DNA of 64,000 nucleotides from positions 558,001 through 622,000 of the forward strand of contig NZ_BBZK01000003.1 of the NCBI RefSeq assembly GCF_001748085.1. The letters run 5' to 3'. Below, in pieces: positions 1 through 10,507 of this stretch (the stretch's first letter is position 1; each line of letters begins with the position of its first letter). The notes below the pieces were generated by a model. It was not told the origin of the DNA and made no database searches. It saw only the letters and a program-made list of their open reading frames with translations. Position numbers and translations under genes: made by a program. This DNA is from Streptomyces sp. TP-A0874 (GTDB lineage Bacteria; Actinomycetota; Actinomycetes; Streptomycetales; Streptomycetaceae).

Positions 1-1
1 C

Positions 2-1639
2 GGCCCGGTGTCCGGCGGTCTGGAACCGCTCTTCTTCAAGCTGCCGGAAGGCGGAGTCCCCGCCGCCTCGCCGGTGACCTCCGGTTTCGGCCTGGAGCCG
101 CCGCTGGTCTCCCCGCTCGCCGAGGTGGTGCTGGAGGGCACGGCGCTGCTGGTCGTCGGCGCGCTCCTGGCGGGATGGTTGGTGCCCAAGGCGTTGGCGC
201 CGCAGGACACCCGCTGTCTGGGCGGTACAGAATGGACATCGGGGCAGGTGCTGCCCGGCGCCGACCTGCCGGAGCACTTGTACGAGGAGGTGGAGCGGCG
301 GATCGCCGACCAGAACCGACGGGTGGCGAAAGAGGCTCCCGAAGGTGCCACGGTCCTCACCGTCGCCTATCTCGGAGCCCAGGTGGCCGCCGAGGACAAG
401 AACCCCTACCAGCTGTTCGACCCGGCGGTCCCCGAGATTCGGGGGATCGCGATCGCCCAGCAGGAGCTGAACGCGGACGCCTCGCGGGACCCGGAGAAGG
501 TGTGGCTGCGGGTGGAGCGCTTCTCCGCGGGAACGCTCTTCGCGGACGCAGTCGAAGCCGCCCACGAGATCGTCGATTTCGCCGGCAAGCGCGAGGACTT
601 CGTCGGGGTGGTGGGTTTCGCGCAGAGCCGGAAGGAGACCAAACAGGCGCTGGAGGTGCTCCAGGATCACGAGATATCGGTGGTGGGGACGACCGCGACC
701 GCCAACGCTCTGTCCGATGGCGCCTTCTTCCGCCGGGTATCCCCGAACAACAGCCGCGAGACGGATATCGAAGCGGATTTCGCCAACCGGGCCAATATCG
801 TCGAGTACGAGGACGGCAAGTGCGCCCCGGCCGAGGCCGCCGTGGTGGTGGAACAGCGGGGAGACCTCTACAGCGAGGAGATCGCGGGACTTTTCGCCGG
901 CAAGTTCACCGCCAGCAGGCCGGGCCCGGGAAACGAGCCGACCGCCACCATCAGCCTGACCGGCGGTGGGAGCGACATCCACGACAAGGCGCACCAGGTG
1001 TGCGAGCTGGTGCAGCGGGAGCCGCGGACGGTCGTCTACTGGGCGGCGAGAGCGGCCGAGTTCAGTTCCTTCCTGGGGCACTTCAGTAAGGACACGCCGT
1101 GCGCCAACCTGCGGCTGAACGTGCTGAGCGGCAACGAACTCACCACCGCCGCACTCACCGGCGAGTACGACAACCCGTGGCTCCGTCTCTACCACGCGGC
1201 CCATGTGCTACCGGCCGTCGCCGAGACCGACAATTTCGTCGCCCAGAACTTCAACCACACCTACGCCAGCCAGTACGGCGAGGACGATCTCTGGCGGAGC
1301 GACGGGCGCGCCGCCCTGGCCTATGACGCGATGCAGGTGCTGGCCACCGCGGCCAACGACGTCAACCGACGCCACCGGCAGAAGCTCGGCAAGGAGGACC
1401 TGTCAGCGGTGCAGCAGGCGCTCACCGGCAAGATCCAGGTGCAGGGCGCCAGCGGCTACCTCGACTTCGACGGGGGAAGCCAGGTGTCCCGGGACAAGCC
1501 ACTGGTCCTGCTGCACCACACCGAGGACGGCTCCGAGCCGGTGCTCGCCTGCGGCCAGTTCGCCCTGAACCGCCCGATGGGCGAGATGTGGGGGCCGGAC
1601 GGACGCTACCCCTGCGTCCACGACGAGGTGTCCCCCTGA
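2..1639 (+). CDS. Membrane-anchored periplasmic-binding-fold protein (5' end outside window)
   Basis: The frame is open to the left edge, so the start probably lies upstream; the first visible start codon is GTG at 8. Counting from there, a hydrophobic segment near residues 38-60 looks like one membrane span. It is followed by about 480 residues resembling the type-I periplasmic binding fold of branched-chain amino-acid ABC receptors, for example VGVVGFAQSRKETKQAL and VVGTTATANALSD. Streptomyces carries large proteins that join a cytoplasmic N-terminal part to such a sensor, and this may be the sensor half of one; that is inference. The ligand is unknown. No permease or ATPase gene follows. 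The gene converges on the TetR gene with only 9 bases between them. Confidence 0.7.
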   Translation, partial: GPVSGGLEPLFFKLPEGGVPAASPVTSGFGLEPPLVSPLAEVVLEGTALLVVGALLAGWLVPKALAPQDTRCLGGTEWTSGQVLPGADLPEHLYEEVERRIADQNRRVAKEAPEGATVLTVAYLGAQVAAEDKNPYQLFDPAVPEIRGIAIAQQELNADASRDPEKVWLRVERFSAGTLFADAVEAAHEIVDFAGKREDFVGVVGFAQSRKETKQALEVLQDHEISVVGTTATANALSDGAFFRRVSPNNSRETDIEADFANRANIVEYEDGKCAPAEAAVVVEQRGDLYSEEIAGLFAGKFTASRPGPGNEPTATISLTGGGSDIHDKAHQVCELVQREPRTVVYWAARAAEFSSFLGHFSKDTPCANLRLNVLSGNELTTAALTGEYDNPWLRLYHAAHVLPAVAETDNFVAQNFNHTYASQYGEDDLWRSDGRAALAYDAMQVLATAANDVNRRHRQKLGKEDLSAVQQALTGKIQVQGASGYLDFDGGSQVSRDKPLVLLHHTEDGSEPVLACGQFALNRPMGEMWGPDGRYPCVHDEVSP

Positions 1640-1648
1640 TTCCCTGGA

Positions 1649-2287
1649 TCAGCCATCCGCTCCGGCGGGCGCGGAAGAGCGCGCCCCGTCCGCGCCCAGC
1701 AGGCGGCAGACCGTCTCGATGTCGGCCTCCACCTGCTCCACCGAGGCCCGCCCCGCCAGCCAGGCGATGAGCGTCGAGTACCAGGTGTGCTCGATGACCC
1801 GGACGACGGAGAGCTGACCGGGCGTCGGGGAGCCGTCCGGTGCGACGGCGTCGAGCAGGATCGCCGTGGTCAGGCGGGAGACCCGGGCCACCTCCGAACT
1901 CGCCGAGCGGTCGGCGAAGGTGAGTGCCCGGAGCATCGCCTCGGCGAGCCCGGGCTCGCGCTGCAGGGCCTCGAACGCCCGCCGCAGGCTCTCCCCGGCC
2001 CGTGCCGCCGGGGTCGCACCGGCCGGAGGGTGCCGGCGCAGCCCCTCACGCATCCGCCGGAGCTGGTCCTCGAGGGTGGCGACCAGCAGATGGATCTTGG
2101 AGGGGAAGTAGCGGTAGAGGGTGCCGAGCGCCACCGCCGAGTCCTCGGCCACCTCGCGCATCTGCACTGCTTCGAAACCGCCGCGGCCCGCCAGCCGGAC
2201 GCTGCTCTGGAGGATCCTTCGCCGACGTTCCTCCTGGCGCCTGGTCAAGGGTGAGGAGGTCGAACTCGGCTGGGCTTCGGTGGACAT
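1649..2287 (-). CDS. TetR-family regulator, KstR-like
   Basis: A 212-residue TetR repressor. The N-terminal DNA-binding domain (about residues 20-70) contains EAVQMREVAE and VALGTLYRYFPSKIHLLV, which I recall as nearly identical in KstR, the cholesterol-catabolism repressor of mycobacteria. The C-terminal half (LAEAMLRALTFAD, RVIEHTWYSTLIAWLAGRAS) also follows KstR. It is divergent from the glycosyltransferase/methyltransferase/toroid operon, and a KstR-type palindrome lies in the shared upstream region at 2454-2467, so it probably controls that operon and perhaps itself. No steroid-degradation genes are in the window, so the effector may be a different acyl-CoA or lipid. Family call is firm; KstR orthology is moderate. 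Confidence 0.85.
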   Translation of the reverse strand: MSTEAQPSSTSSPLTRRQEERRRRILQSSVRLAGRGGFEAVQMREVAEDSAVALGTLYRYFPSKIHLLVATLEDQLRRMREGLRRHPPAGATPAARAGESLRRAFEALQREPGLAEAMLRALTFADRSASSEVARVSRLTTAILLDAVAPDGSPTPGQLSVVRVIEHTWYSTLIAWLAGRASVEQVEADIETVCRLLGADGARSSAPAGADG

Positions 2288-2453
2288 CGCTTCCCGTTCT
2301 CCGTGTCCGGGCTTACCTGGTCGTGACTCGCACCCCGCCGCCGGTCCGGCGACGGGCTCCGGGAAACCCCGGCCGTGGCGGGAATCACCTGGTGCAGGGG
2401 CTTTCGCCGGGACTACCTGCCGGTAGATTCGAAGTCTCCCAGACGATCAAGTC

Positions 2454-2467
2454 TGCAACTTGTTCTA
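2454..2467. promoter_or_regulatory. Putative KstR-type operator
   Basis: TGCAACTTGTTCTA fits the KstR motif TnnAACnnGTTnnA at every fixed position, as I remember that motif. It is imperfectly palindromic (CTGCAAC / GTTCTAG) and sits 53 bases before the GTG of the glycosyltransferase, on the side facing the KstR-like gene. A weak -35/-10 pair (TTGTTC, then TTACGC 17 bases later) overlaps it, so repressor binding would block transcription of the operon. Confidence 0.55.
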
Positions 2468-2519
2468 GATTAGCGCCAGCGGTTACGCTCCGGCGGAACT
2501 TAGTGAGAAGGGGGCTTGA

Positions 2520-3875
2520 GTGACCGCTGAGGCCACGCAGTCAGCCGCACCCGGTCCTCCCGCGACACCCCAGGCCGCAGACGGCGGAAGACCGCTGCGC
2601 ATCGCCCTGCTCACCTACAAGGGCAACCCCTACTGCGGCGGCCAAGGGGTCTACGTACGGCACCTCTCCCGCGAACTCGCCGGACTCGGCCACACCGTGG
2701 AGGTCATCGGCGCCCAGCCGTACCCGGTGCTGGACCGCGACGCCCACCCGGGTCGGGTGATCTTCACCCCGCTGCCGAGCCTTGACCTCTACCGGCAGCC
2801 CGACCCCTTCCGCACCCCCTCCCGCGGCGAGTACCGCGACTGGATCGACGGGCTCGAGGTGGCCACCATGTGGACCGGAGGGTTCCCGGAGCCGCTCACC
2901 TTCAGCCTCCGTGCCCGCCGTCATCTCGCCGCACGCCGGGGCGAGTTCGACGTCATCCACGACAACCAGACACTCGGCTACGGACTGCTCGACCGCGCCC
3001 GGATCGGCGCGCCGCTGGTCACCACCATCCACCACCCCATCACCGTCGACCGGCAGCTGGACCTCGACGCGGCCACGACCCGGAGTCGACGCGCCTCGGT
3101 GCGCCGCTGGTACGGCTTCACCAGGATGCAGAAGCGGGTCGCCCGACGGCTGCCCGCCGTCCTCACCGTCTCCGGCTCCTCCCGCCAGGAGATCGTCGAC
3201 CACCTCGGTGTCCCGGAAGACCGCATCCACGTCGTCCATATCGGCGCCGACACCCGGCGCTTCGCCCCCGACCCCGCCGTGGCGGAGGTTCCCGGACGGA
3301 TCGTCACCACCTCCAGTGCGGACGTCCCCCTCAAAGGGCTGGTCCACCTCGTCGAGGCGCTGGCCAAACTCCGTACCCAGTACCCGGAGGCGCACCTCGT
3401 GGTGGTGGGGAAGCGGACCGAGGACGGGCCGGTCGCGGCCGCCCTCGAACGGCACTCCCTCGAGGGAGCGGTGCGGTTCGTCAAGGGCATCAGCGACACC
3501 GAGCTCGCCGGCCTCGTCCGCAGCGCCCAGATCGCCTGCGTGCCCTCGCTCTACGAGGGCTTCTCACTACCCGCCGCCGAAGCCATGGCCACCGGCACCG
3601 CGCTGGTCGCCACCACCGGCGGCGCCATCCCCGAAGTGGCCGGGACCGACGGCGAGACCTGCTTGGCGGTGCCGCCCGGAGACGCCGAGGCCCTCGCCGC
3701 CGCCCTCGGCCGACTGCTCGACCCCGCCACCGGCCCCGAGCTGCGGCGACGACTCGGCCGGGCCGGACGGGAACGCGTACTGAGCCGCTTCACCTGGGAA
3801 CAGGCCGCGCGCGGCACGGTGGCGCAGTACCGGCGCGCCATCGAAAGGCAGACGGGCGCCGTACGGACCGCCTGA
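2520..3875 (+). CDS. Glycosyltransferase family 4
   Basis: A 451-residue GT-B glycosyltransferase. The acceptor-side Rossmann domain starts with IALLTYKGNPYCGGQGVY around residues 28-45. The C-terminal donor domain carries the EX7E signature of GT4 retaining enzymes in YEGFSLPAAEAMATG, near residue 345. A nucleotide-sugar donor and a lipid or small-molecule acceptor are likely; neither can be named. The GTG start at 2520 follows AGAAGGGGG at good spacing. It is the first gene of a three-gene unit with the methyltransferase and the alpha-toroid protein, an association I recall as conserved in Streptomyces. Control by the divergent KstR-like regulator is likely. Confidence 0.9.
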   Translation: MTAEATQSAAPGPPATPQAADGGRPLRIALLTYKGNPYCGGQGVYVRHLSRELAGLGHTVEVIGAQPYPVLDRDAHPGRVIFTPLPSLDLYRQPDPFRTPSRGEYRDWIDGLEVATMWTGGFPEPLTFSLRARRHLAARRGEFDVIHDNQTLGYGLLDRARIGAPLVTTIHHPITVDRQLDLDAATTRSRRASVRRWYGFTRMQKRVARRLPAVLTVSGSSRQEIVDHLGVPEDRIHVVHIGADTRRFAPDPAVAEVPGRIVTTSSADVPLKGLVHLVEALAKLRTQYPEAHLVVVGKRTEDGPVAAALERHSLEGAVRFVKGISDTELAGLVRSAQIACVPSLYEGFSLPAAEAMATGTALVATTGGAIPEVAGTDGETCLAVPPGDAEALAAALGRLLDPATGPELRRRLGRAGRERVLSRFTWEQAARGTVAQYRRAIERQTGAVRTA

Positions 3876-3923
3876 CCACCCCCTCCCGGCCGGAACCACC
3901 CTGAGTTGAGAGGCAGAACAGCC

Positions 3924-4682
3924 TTGCTGACCGTCGACTTCTCCCGCTTCCCGCTCGCCCCGGGCGACCGTGTACTCGACCTGGGCTGCGGTGCCGGCAG
4001 GCACGCCTTCGAGTGCTACCGGCGCGGGGCGCAAGTGGTCGCCCTGGACCGGAACGGCACGGAGATCCGTGAGGTCGCCGGCTGGTTCGCCGCCATGAAG
4101 GAAGCAGGCGAAGCGCCGCCGGGAGCCACCGCCACCGCCATGGAGGGCGACGCGCTGGCCCTGCCGTTCCCCGACGACACCTTCGACGTCGTGATCATCT
4201 CCGAGGTCATGGAGCACATCCCGGACGACAAGGGCGTCCTCGCCGAGATGGTCCGGGTGCTCCGACCCGGCGGCCGGATCGCGGTGACCGTCCCCCGGTA
4301 CGGCCCGGAGCGCGTCTGCTGGGCGCTCTCCGACGCCTACCACGAGGTGGAGGGCGGCCACATCCGTATCTACCGCGCCGACGAACTGCTCGCGAAACTG
4401 CGGGCAGCCGGGCTCCGGCCGTACGGCACCCACCACGCCCACGGGCTGCACTCGCCCTACTGGTGGCTCAAGTGCGCCTTCGGGGTCGACAACGACCGGG
4501 CCCTGCCGGTGCGCGCCTACCACAAGCTGCTGGTCTGGGACATCATGAAGAAACCGCTGGCCACCAGGGTGGCCGAGCGGGCCCTCGACCCGCTGATCGG
4601 CAAGAGCTTCGTCGCCTACGCCACCAAGCCGCATCCGCCCTCCGCCAACCCGCTGCCGACCGTCGGCGGAGGAGGGGCATGA
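3924..4682 (+). CDS. Class I SAM-dependent methyltransferase
   Basis: A 252-residue Methyltransf_11/25-type enzyme. Motif I (VLDLGCGAGRHAF) lies near residues 16-28, the acidic motif II in VVALDRN, and the post-I region in FDVVIISEVMEHIPDD. I placed the start at TTG 3924 because AGAGGCAG precedes it at usual spacing; a TTG at 3906 is possible but lacks a ribosome site. The stop overlaps the ATG of the next gene by four bases (ATGA), so the two are translationally coupled. The substrate is probably the product or lipid carrier handled by the neighbouring glycosyltransferase; that is inference from the operon only. Confidence 0.9.
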   Translation: MLTVDFSRFPLAPGDRVLDLGCGAGRHAFECYRRGAQVVALDRNGTEIREVAGWFAAMKEAGEAPPGATATAMEGDALALPFPDDTFDVVIISEVMEHIPDDKGVLAEMVRVLRPGGRIAVTVPRYGPERVCWALSDAYHEVEGGHIRIYRADELLAKLRAAGLRPYGTHHAHGLHSPYWWLKCAFGVDNDRALPVRAYHKLLVWDIMKKPLATRVAERALDPLIGKSFVAYATKPHPPSANPLPTVGGGGA

Positions 4683-5755
4683 CCGCCCCGGGGCACACCG
4701 AACGCCTCGTGCTCCCCGGTGTCCTCACCGCCGAGCAGGCCGCCCGCACGGTCGACGGCATCCTGGCCGTCCAGCGCGACGACGGGGCCATACCGTGGTT
4801 CCGCGGACACCACCTCGACCCCTGGGACCACACAGAGGCGGCCATGGCGCTGGACGCCGCCGGCGAACACCGCCGCGCCGAGGCCGCCTACCACTGGCTC
4901 GCCCGACACCAACTGGCCGACGGCTCCTGGTACGCGGCCTACGCGGACGGGGCGGCGGACGCACCGACCGATCGCGCCCGGGAGAGCAACTTCTGCGCCT
5001 ACGTGGCCGTCGGCAGCTGGCACCACTACCTCTCCACCGGCGACGACACCTTCCTCGACCGGATGTGGCCGACCGTCCACGCCGCCATCGAGTTCGTCCT
5101 CACCCTCCAGCAACCCGGTGGGCAGATCGGCTGGAAACGCGACTCCCCGGAAACCGGCGGCGCCCACCACCCCGAGGCCCTGCTCACCGGATGCTCCTCG
5201 ATCTACCAGGCGCTGCGCTGCGCCATGGCCATCGCCGAGCAGCGTGGCGAGCCCCAGCCCGACTGGGAGTTGGCCGCGGGCCTGCTCGGCCACGCCATCC
5301 GCCGCCATCCGGAGCGCTTCCTCGACAAGAGCCGCTACTCGATGGACTGGTACTACCCGGTGCTCGGCGGCGCCCTGACCGGGCCCGCCGCCACCGAACG
5401 GATCGAGGAGGGCTGGGAGCGCTTCGTCGTACCGGGCCTGGGAGTGCGCTGCGTGGTGCCCAACCCGTGGGTGACCGGCGGGGAGAGCGCCGAGCTGGCC
5501 CTGGCGCTCTGGGCGGCCGGCCAGTCCGAACGAGCGGTGGACATCCTCCGCTGGATCGGCCACCTCAGGTCCGAGAACGGCATGTACTGGACCGGTTACG
5601 TCTACGAGGACGGCGCCGTCTGGCCGGAGGAGCAGACCTCCTGGACGGCCGCCGCGCTGCTGCTCGCCGTGGCCGCCCTCGGTGGCGACGAGGCGACCAC
5701 CGAGGTGTTCGGCGGCGGCAGGCTGCCGCGGGGCCTCGAACCGGACTGCTGCTGA
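4679..5755 (+). CDS. Alpha/alpha-toroid protein, usually annotated prenyltransferase
   Basis: A 358-residue protein made of repeated helical hairpins with W/G-rich turns (WDHTEAAMALDAAGEH, LARHQLADGSWYAAY, PNPWVTGGESAELALALW). This is the terpene-cyclase/protein-prenyltransferase superfamily fold, also shared by six-hairpin glycosidases. I see neither the DXDD acid motif of class II cyclases nor a clear zinc-ligand set of prenyltransferase beta subunits, so the usual name is not proved. It is coupled by a four-base overlap to the methyltransferase and shares its operon with a glycosyltransferase, so an enzyme acting on a glycosylated lipid or a glycan is as plausible. A strong hairpin terminator follows. 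Confidence 0.8.
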   Translation: MTAPGHTERLVLPGVLTAEQAARTVDGILAVQRDDGAIPWFRGHHLDPWDHTEAAMALDAAGEHRRAEAAYHWLARHQLADGSWYAAYADGAADAPTDRARESNFCAYVAVGSWHHYLSTGDDTFLDRMWPTVHAAIEFVLTLQQPGGQIGWKRDSPETGGAHHPEALLTGCSSIYQALRCAMAIAEQRGEPQPDWELAAGLLGHAIRRHPERFLDKSRYSMDWYYPVLGGALTGPAATERIEEGWERFVVPGLGVRCVVPNPWVTGGESAELALALWAAGQSERAVDILRWIGHLRSENGMYWTGYVYEDGAVWPEEQTSWTAAALLLAVAALGGDEATTEVFGGGRLPRGLEPDCC

Positions 5756-5780
5756 CCGCCGGGGCCGCGGTGTTCGAACG

Positions 5781-5811
5781 CGTCGGCCCCCGCCTCAGGC
5801 GGGGGCCGACG
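5781..5811. terminator. Bidirectional hairpin terminator
   Basis: A perfect 14-bp inverted repeat (CGTCGGCCCCCGCC / GGCGGGGGCCGACG) with loop TCA lies between the convergent toroid gene and the DUF5336 gene. There is no T-tract, as is usual in Streptomyces. Confidence 0.85.
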
Positions 5812-5831
5812 GGGGTTGCGGAGAGCTGCTG

Positions 5832-6653
5832 TCAGCCGCGCTGGATACCGCTGGTGTCCTGGAGGACACCACGACGGCCGTCCTGGGTCTGGGCGACGAG
5901 CGCGGCACCGCGCTGCTCGACCGCCAGGTACCAGGTGCCCGGCGTCAGTTCCGCGATCGGCGAGCCGGAACCGTCCTCGGGGAACAGCGGGCGGGCGACC
6001 GGCACAGCGAACCAGAACGGGGCGAAGTCGCCTCCGGCGGGCTGGGCCTGACCAGCCGGAGCCTGACCCGGCTGGGCCTGGCCGGGCTGGGCCTGCCCCG
6101 GCTGCGGCTGGCCGCCATAGGGCTGCTGGGCGCCGTAGGGCTGACCGCCCTGCGGTCCGCCGGGGTAGCCGTAGCCCTGACCGGGGCCGGCGCCGTAAGG
6201 GCCGGGAACGGCCTGCGGGCCGGCCTGGTTGACCAGCGGAGCCTGCAGCGCCGGCACCGCCGCAGCCGCGACGACACCTCCGGCCAGCAGGAGCGCGGCG
6301 AGCAGACCGAGGATCTGACCGGCCCCCGCGTCGACGCTCCCGCCACCGAGGATGGTCCACAGCGCCGTCCAGGCGGCGAACAGGGAGAGGGCCGTCCCCC
6401 ACTGCTCCAGGCTGATCCCCAGTACCTTCCGCGCCGGTACGAAGCGGGAACCGACGATCAGCGCGGCCGCGATGATCCCGGCGAGGAATATCGACGGCAG
6501 CGCCGGGAACGTCTTCGTGCTCCACGCGCTGGGGGAGCTGCAGTAACGGCCGCAGTCGCCCAGGTCGTAGAAATTGAGGAAGGAGGCGATCAACAGCAGC
6601 ACCGCTGCTGTTATCACCACACCGTCTCCTCGGGTGAGGGAGCGGATGTTCAC
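5832..6653 (-). CDS. DUF5336-type membrane protein with PGQ-rich tail
   Basis: A 273-residue protein. Residues 1-130 hold four hydrophobic spans (VVITAAVLLLIASFL, SIFLAGIIAAALIVG, ALSLFAAWTALWTIL, LGLLAALLLAGGVVAAAAV). Residues about 145-205 are a low-complexity G/P/Q/Y linker that includes a short tandem PGQAQ repeat. A conserved C-terminal segment (FWFAVPVARPLFPEDGSG to TWYLAVEQRG) follows. The layout fits actinobacterial DUF5336 proteins, whose function is unknown. The GTG start is preceded by AAGGA. The gene runs away from the amidase promoter region and ends at a shared terminator. Confidence 0.85.
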   Translation of the reverse strand: MNIRSLTRGDGVVITAAVLLLIASFLNFYDLGDCGRYCSSPSAWSTKTFPALPSIFLAGIIAAALIVGSRFVPARKVLGISLEQWGTALSLFAAWTALWTILGGGSVDAGAGQILGLLAALLLAGGVVAAAAVPALQAPLVNQAGPQAVPGPYGAGPGQGYGYPGGPQGGQPYGAQQPYGGQPQPGQAQPGQAQPGQAPAGQAQPAGGDFAPFWFAVPVARPLFPEDGSGSPIAELTPGTWYLAVEQRGAALVAQTQDGRRGVLQDTSGIQRG

Positions 6654-6842
6654 GTGAGAATCCTTAAATGATGTGGTCGAGTTGTCGTGTTACTGTCGCC
6701 GAAAACGCAGCGGTGCGAGCCGGAGGACGATCCCCCATCGTACGGACGGACCTCCCGCCGCGGCTCCTGGGGGGCGCACCGGTCCCCGAAATCACTGTTT
6801 CCCCCATATCCCCCTGTCGTTACGCCTTCTTGACGCGGACGA

Positions 6843-8948
<2,106 letters not shown>

Positions 8949-9038
8949 ATGCCGCACGATCTGAACGACTGCGACCACGAATGGGTCGGCTGGAGCGGCA
9001 AGATCCGCTGCCGCAAGTGCGGGGCGACCCAGGGCTGA
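8949..9038 (+). CDS. 29-residue zinc-ribbon-like small protein
   Basis: A short gene of 29 codons. The ATG at 8949 follows AGAGAGGAA at good spacing. The peptide has a Cys-x-His pair (DCDHEW) and a CxxC knuckle (RCRKCGATQG), a plausible four-ligand zinc site, with a conserved-looking WVGWSGKI between. Peptides of this kind recur in streptomycetes as far as I recall, without known function. It appears monocistronic: roughly 290 bases separate it from the downstream SDR gene. Confidence rests on the ribosome site plus the metal-ligand pattern. Confidence 0.65.
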   Translation: MPHDLNDCDHEWVGWSGKIRCRKCGATQG

Positions 9039-9330
9039 GCGGGCCGCCGAGGGTGGCACAGGAGGCCGTGCGGGAGGCCGAAGCGGACCGCGTGCGCCGT
9101 CGGAAGCGCGCCTGAGCCGGAGGTCGCCGCGGAATGCCGGACCACGCGCTCGCGGGCCGGAGACGGGGAGCCGCGCCGGAACGGCGGTACCGGCCGCTCC
9201 GAACGCTTACGAGCCCCGGCCGGTCCCGCCCACCGCCCCGCCGTGCCCGTAGGCTGACGCCGGCCGCCCCTGCGGGCAGCGGGTCGCGGCAGCAGTGGAC
9301 CGGGAAGCACCGAAGAAGGGGAGACGAACC

Positions 9331-10140
9331 ATGGCCGAGCCAGCCCGGGGACAGCCGGCCGCCGCCGAGCAGCCGCCGTTTCCCCGAACCGGCCGACGGG
9401 TGCTGGTCAGCGGCGCCTCACGCGGCCTGGGGCGGGCGGTGGCGCAGGTTTTCGCCGACAACGGGGACCAGGTGGCCGTGCACTACGGGTCCCGACGGGA
9501 AGAGGCCGGCGCGACGCTCGCCGCGCTGAGCGGAGGCGGGCATGTGCTGCTCCAGGCCGACCTCTCCGACCCCGCGCAGGCGGCCGAACTCGTCGCGGCG
9601 GCGGAGGCGGCGCTGGGCGGCGTCGACGTCCTGGTGAACAACGCCGCGGTGAACACCCCGCACCCGCCCGCGGACACCGGGTTCGCCGACTGGGTGGACG
9701 GCTGGCAGCGGCATGTGGAGGTCAACCTGCTGGGTACGGCCCATCTCAGCCATCAGGCGGCCCGGCGGATGGTCGCCAGGGGGAGCGGCGGTCGGATCGT
9801 CAACATCGGCTCCCGGGGCGCGTTCCGAGGCGAGCCCGACCACCCCGCCTACGCGGCGACCAAGGCCGCGGTGCATGCCCTCGGCCAGTCCCTGGCCGTG
9901 GCGCTGGCGCCGCACCGCATCGCCGTCTCCTCCGTCGCGCCCGGGTTCATCGACACCGACCGGGTCGCCCACCGGTTGGTGGGCGCCGAGGGTGAGGCGA
10001 TCCGAGCGCAGAGCCCCTACGGGAGGGTGGCGGAGCCCGAGGAGATCGCCGCCGCGGTGCTGTGGCTGGCCTCCCCGGAAGCGGAATGGAGCTCCGGGAC
10101 CGTGCTCGACCTCAACGGCGCTTCGTACCTGAGAACCTGA
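9331..10140 (+). CDS. SDR-family oxidoreductase
   Basis: A 269-residue classical short-chain dehydrogenase. After a 20-residue lead it shows the cofactor glycine motif VSGASRGLGRAVA, the NNAAVN motif, the catalytic Ser in VNIGSRG and the Y-x3-K pair in PAYAATKAAVHAL. FabG-like architecture suggests reduction of a keto group or oxidation of an alcohol with NAD(P)(H); the substrate is unknown. The start is ATG 9331 because AAGGGGAGA stands just before it; upstream in-frame starts lack a site. No co-directional partner is close. Confidence 0.9.
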   Translation: MAEPARGQPAAAEQPPFPRTGRRVLVSGASRGLGRAVAQVFADNGDQVAVHYGSRREEAGATLAALSGGGHVLLQADLSDPAQAAELVAAAEAALGGVDVLVNNAAVNTPHPPADTGFADWVDGWQRHVEVNLLGTAHLSHQAARRMVARGSGGRIVNIGSRGAFRGEPDHPAYAATKAAVHALGQSLAVALAPHRIAVSSVAPGFIDTDRVAHRLVGAEGEAIRAQSPYGRVAEPEEIAAAVLWLASPEAEWSSGTVLDLNGASYLRT

Positions 10141-10224
10141 CCGGCCCGAGCCGGCGGCCCTGGACTGACCGGGTTGAGAACCCGACCAGCCGACAGCCGG
10201 ACCGGCCCGAGGGCCTGCCCTGAC

Positions 10225-10383
10225 TCAGGACTCCTGCCGCTCCTCGGTCGGCCTGCGGTGCTTGCCCGTGGTCGGGCCCGGCGTCTCGTCGACCGAGGCC
10301 GGTCCCCGGTGCTTGCCCGAACCCGCCGGCACGGACGCCTCCTCGGGGTGCCTGGAGGTCGAGTCGATTCGGACTTCGGACAT
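10225..10383 (-). CDS. 52-residue hydrophilic peptide with two GKHRxP motifs
   Basis: A small gene of 52 codons, starting MSEVRIDSTS. The ATG at 10383 has GGAG eleven bases upstream. The peptide is hydrophilic and lacks Cys, a signal peptide and a membrane span. It contains two near copies of a basic motif, SGKHRGP and TGKHRRP, separated by an acidic linker. It lies downstream of and co-directional with the beta-propeller gene, about 125 bases from its stop. I do not recognise the family; RNA or protein binding, or a RiPP-like precursor, are possible but unsupported. Confidence 0.6.
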   Translation of the reverse strand: MSEVRIDSTSRHPEEASVPAGSGKHRGPASVDETPGPTTGKHRRPTEERQES

Positions 10384-10507
10384 GTCGAACGTCACTCCGT
10401 GGAAATAGCTCGCTGTACGCCTCTGCCCGGGGACATGGGCAGCATCGGGAGGCAGATGGCCGGGCTCAGCCGCGCGGCCTGATCGCGAGTCTAACGGGGC
10501 CGACCGA

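Noticed and set aside
1649..5755. A steroid-catabolism locus, suggested by the KstR-like regulator
   Set aside because: No ring-cleavage, beta-oxidation or Mce-type genes are present; only the regulator and its motif resemble that system.
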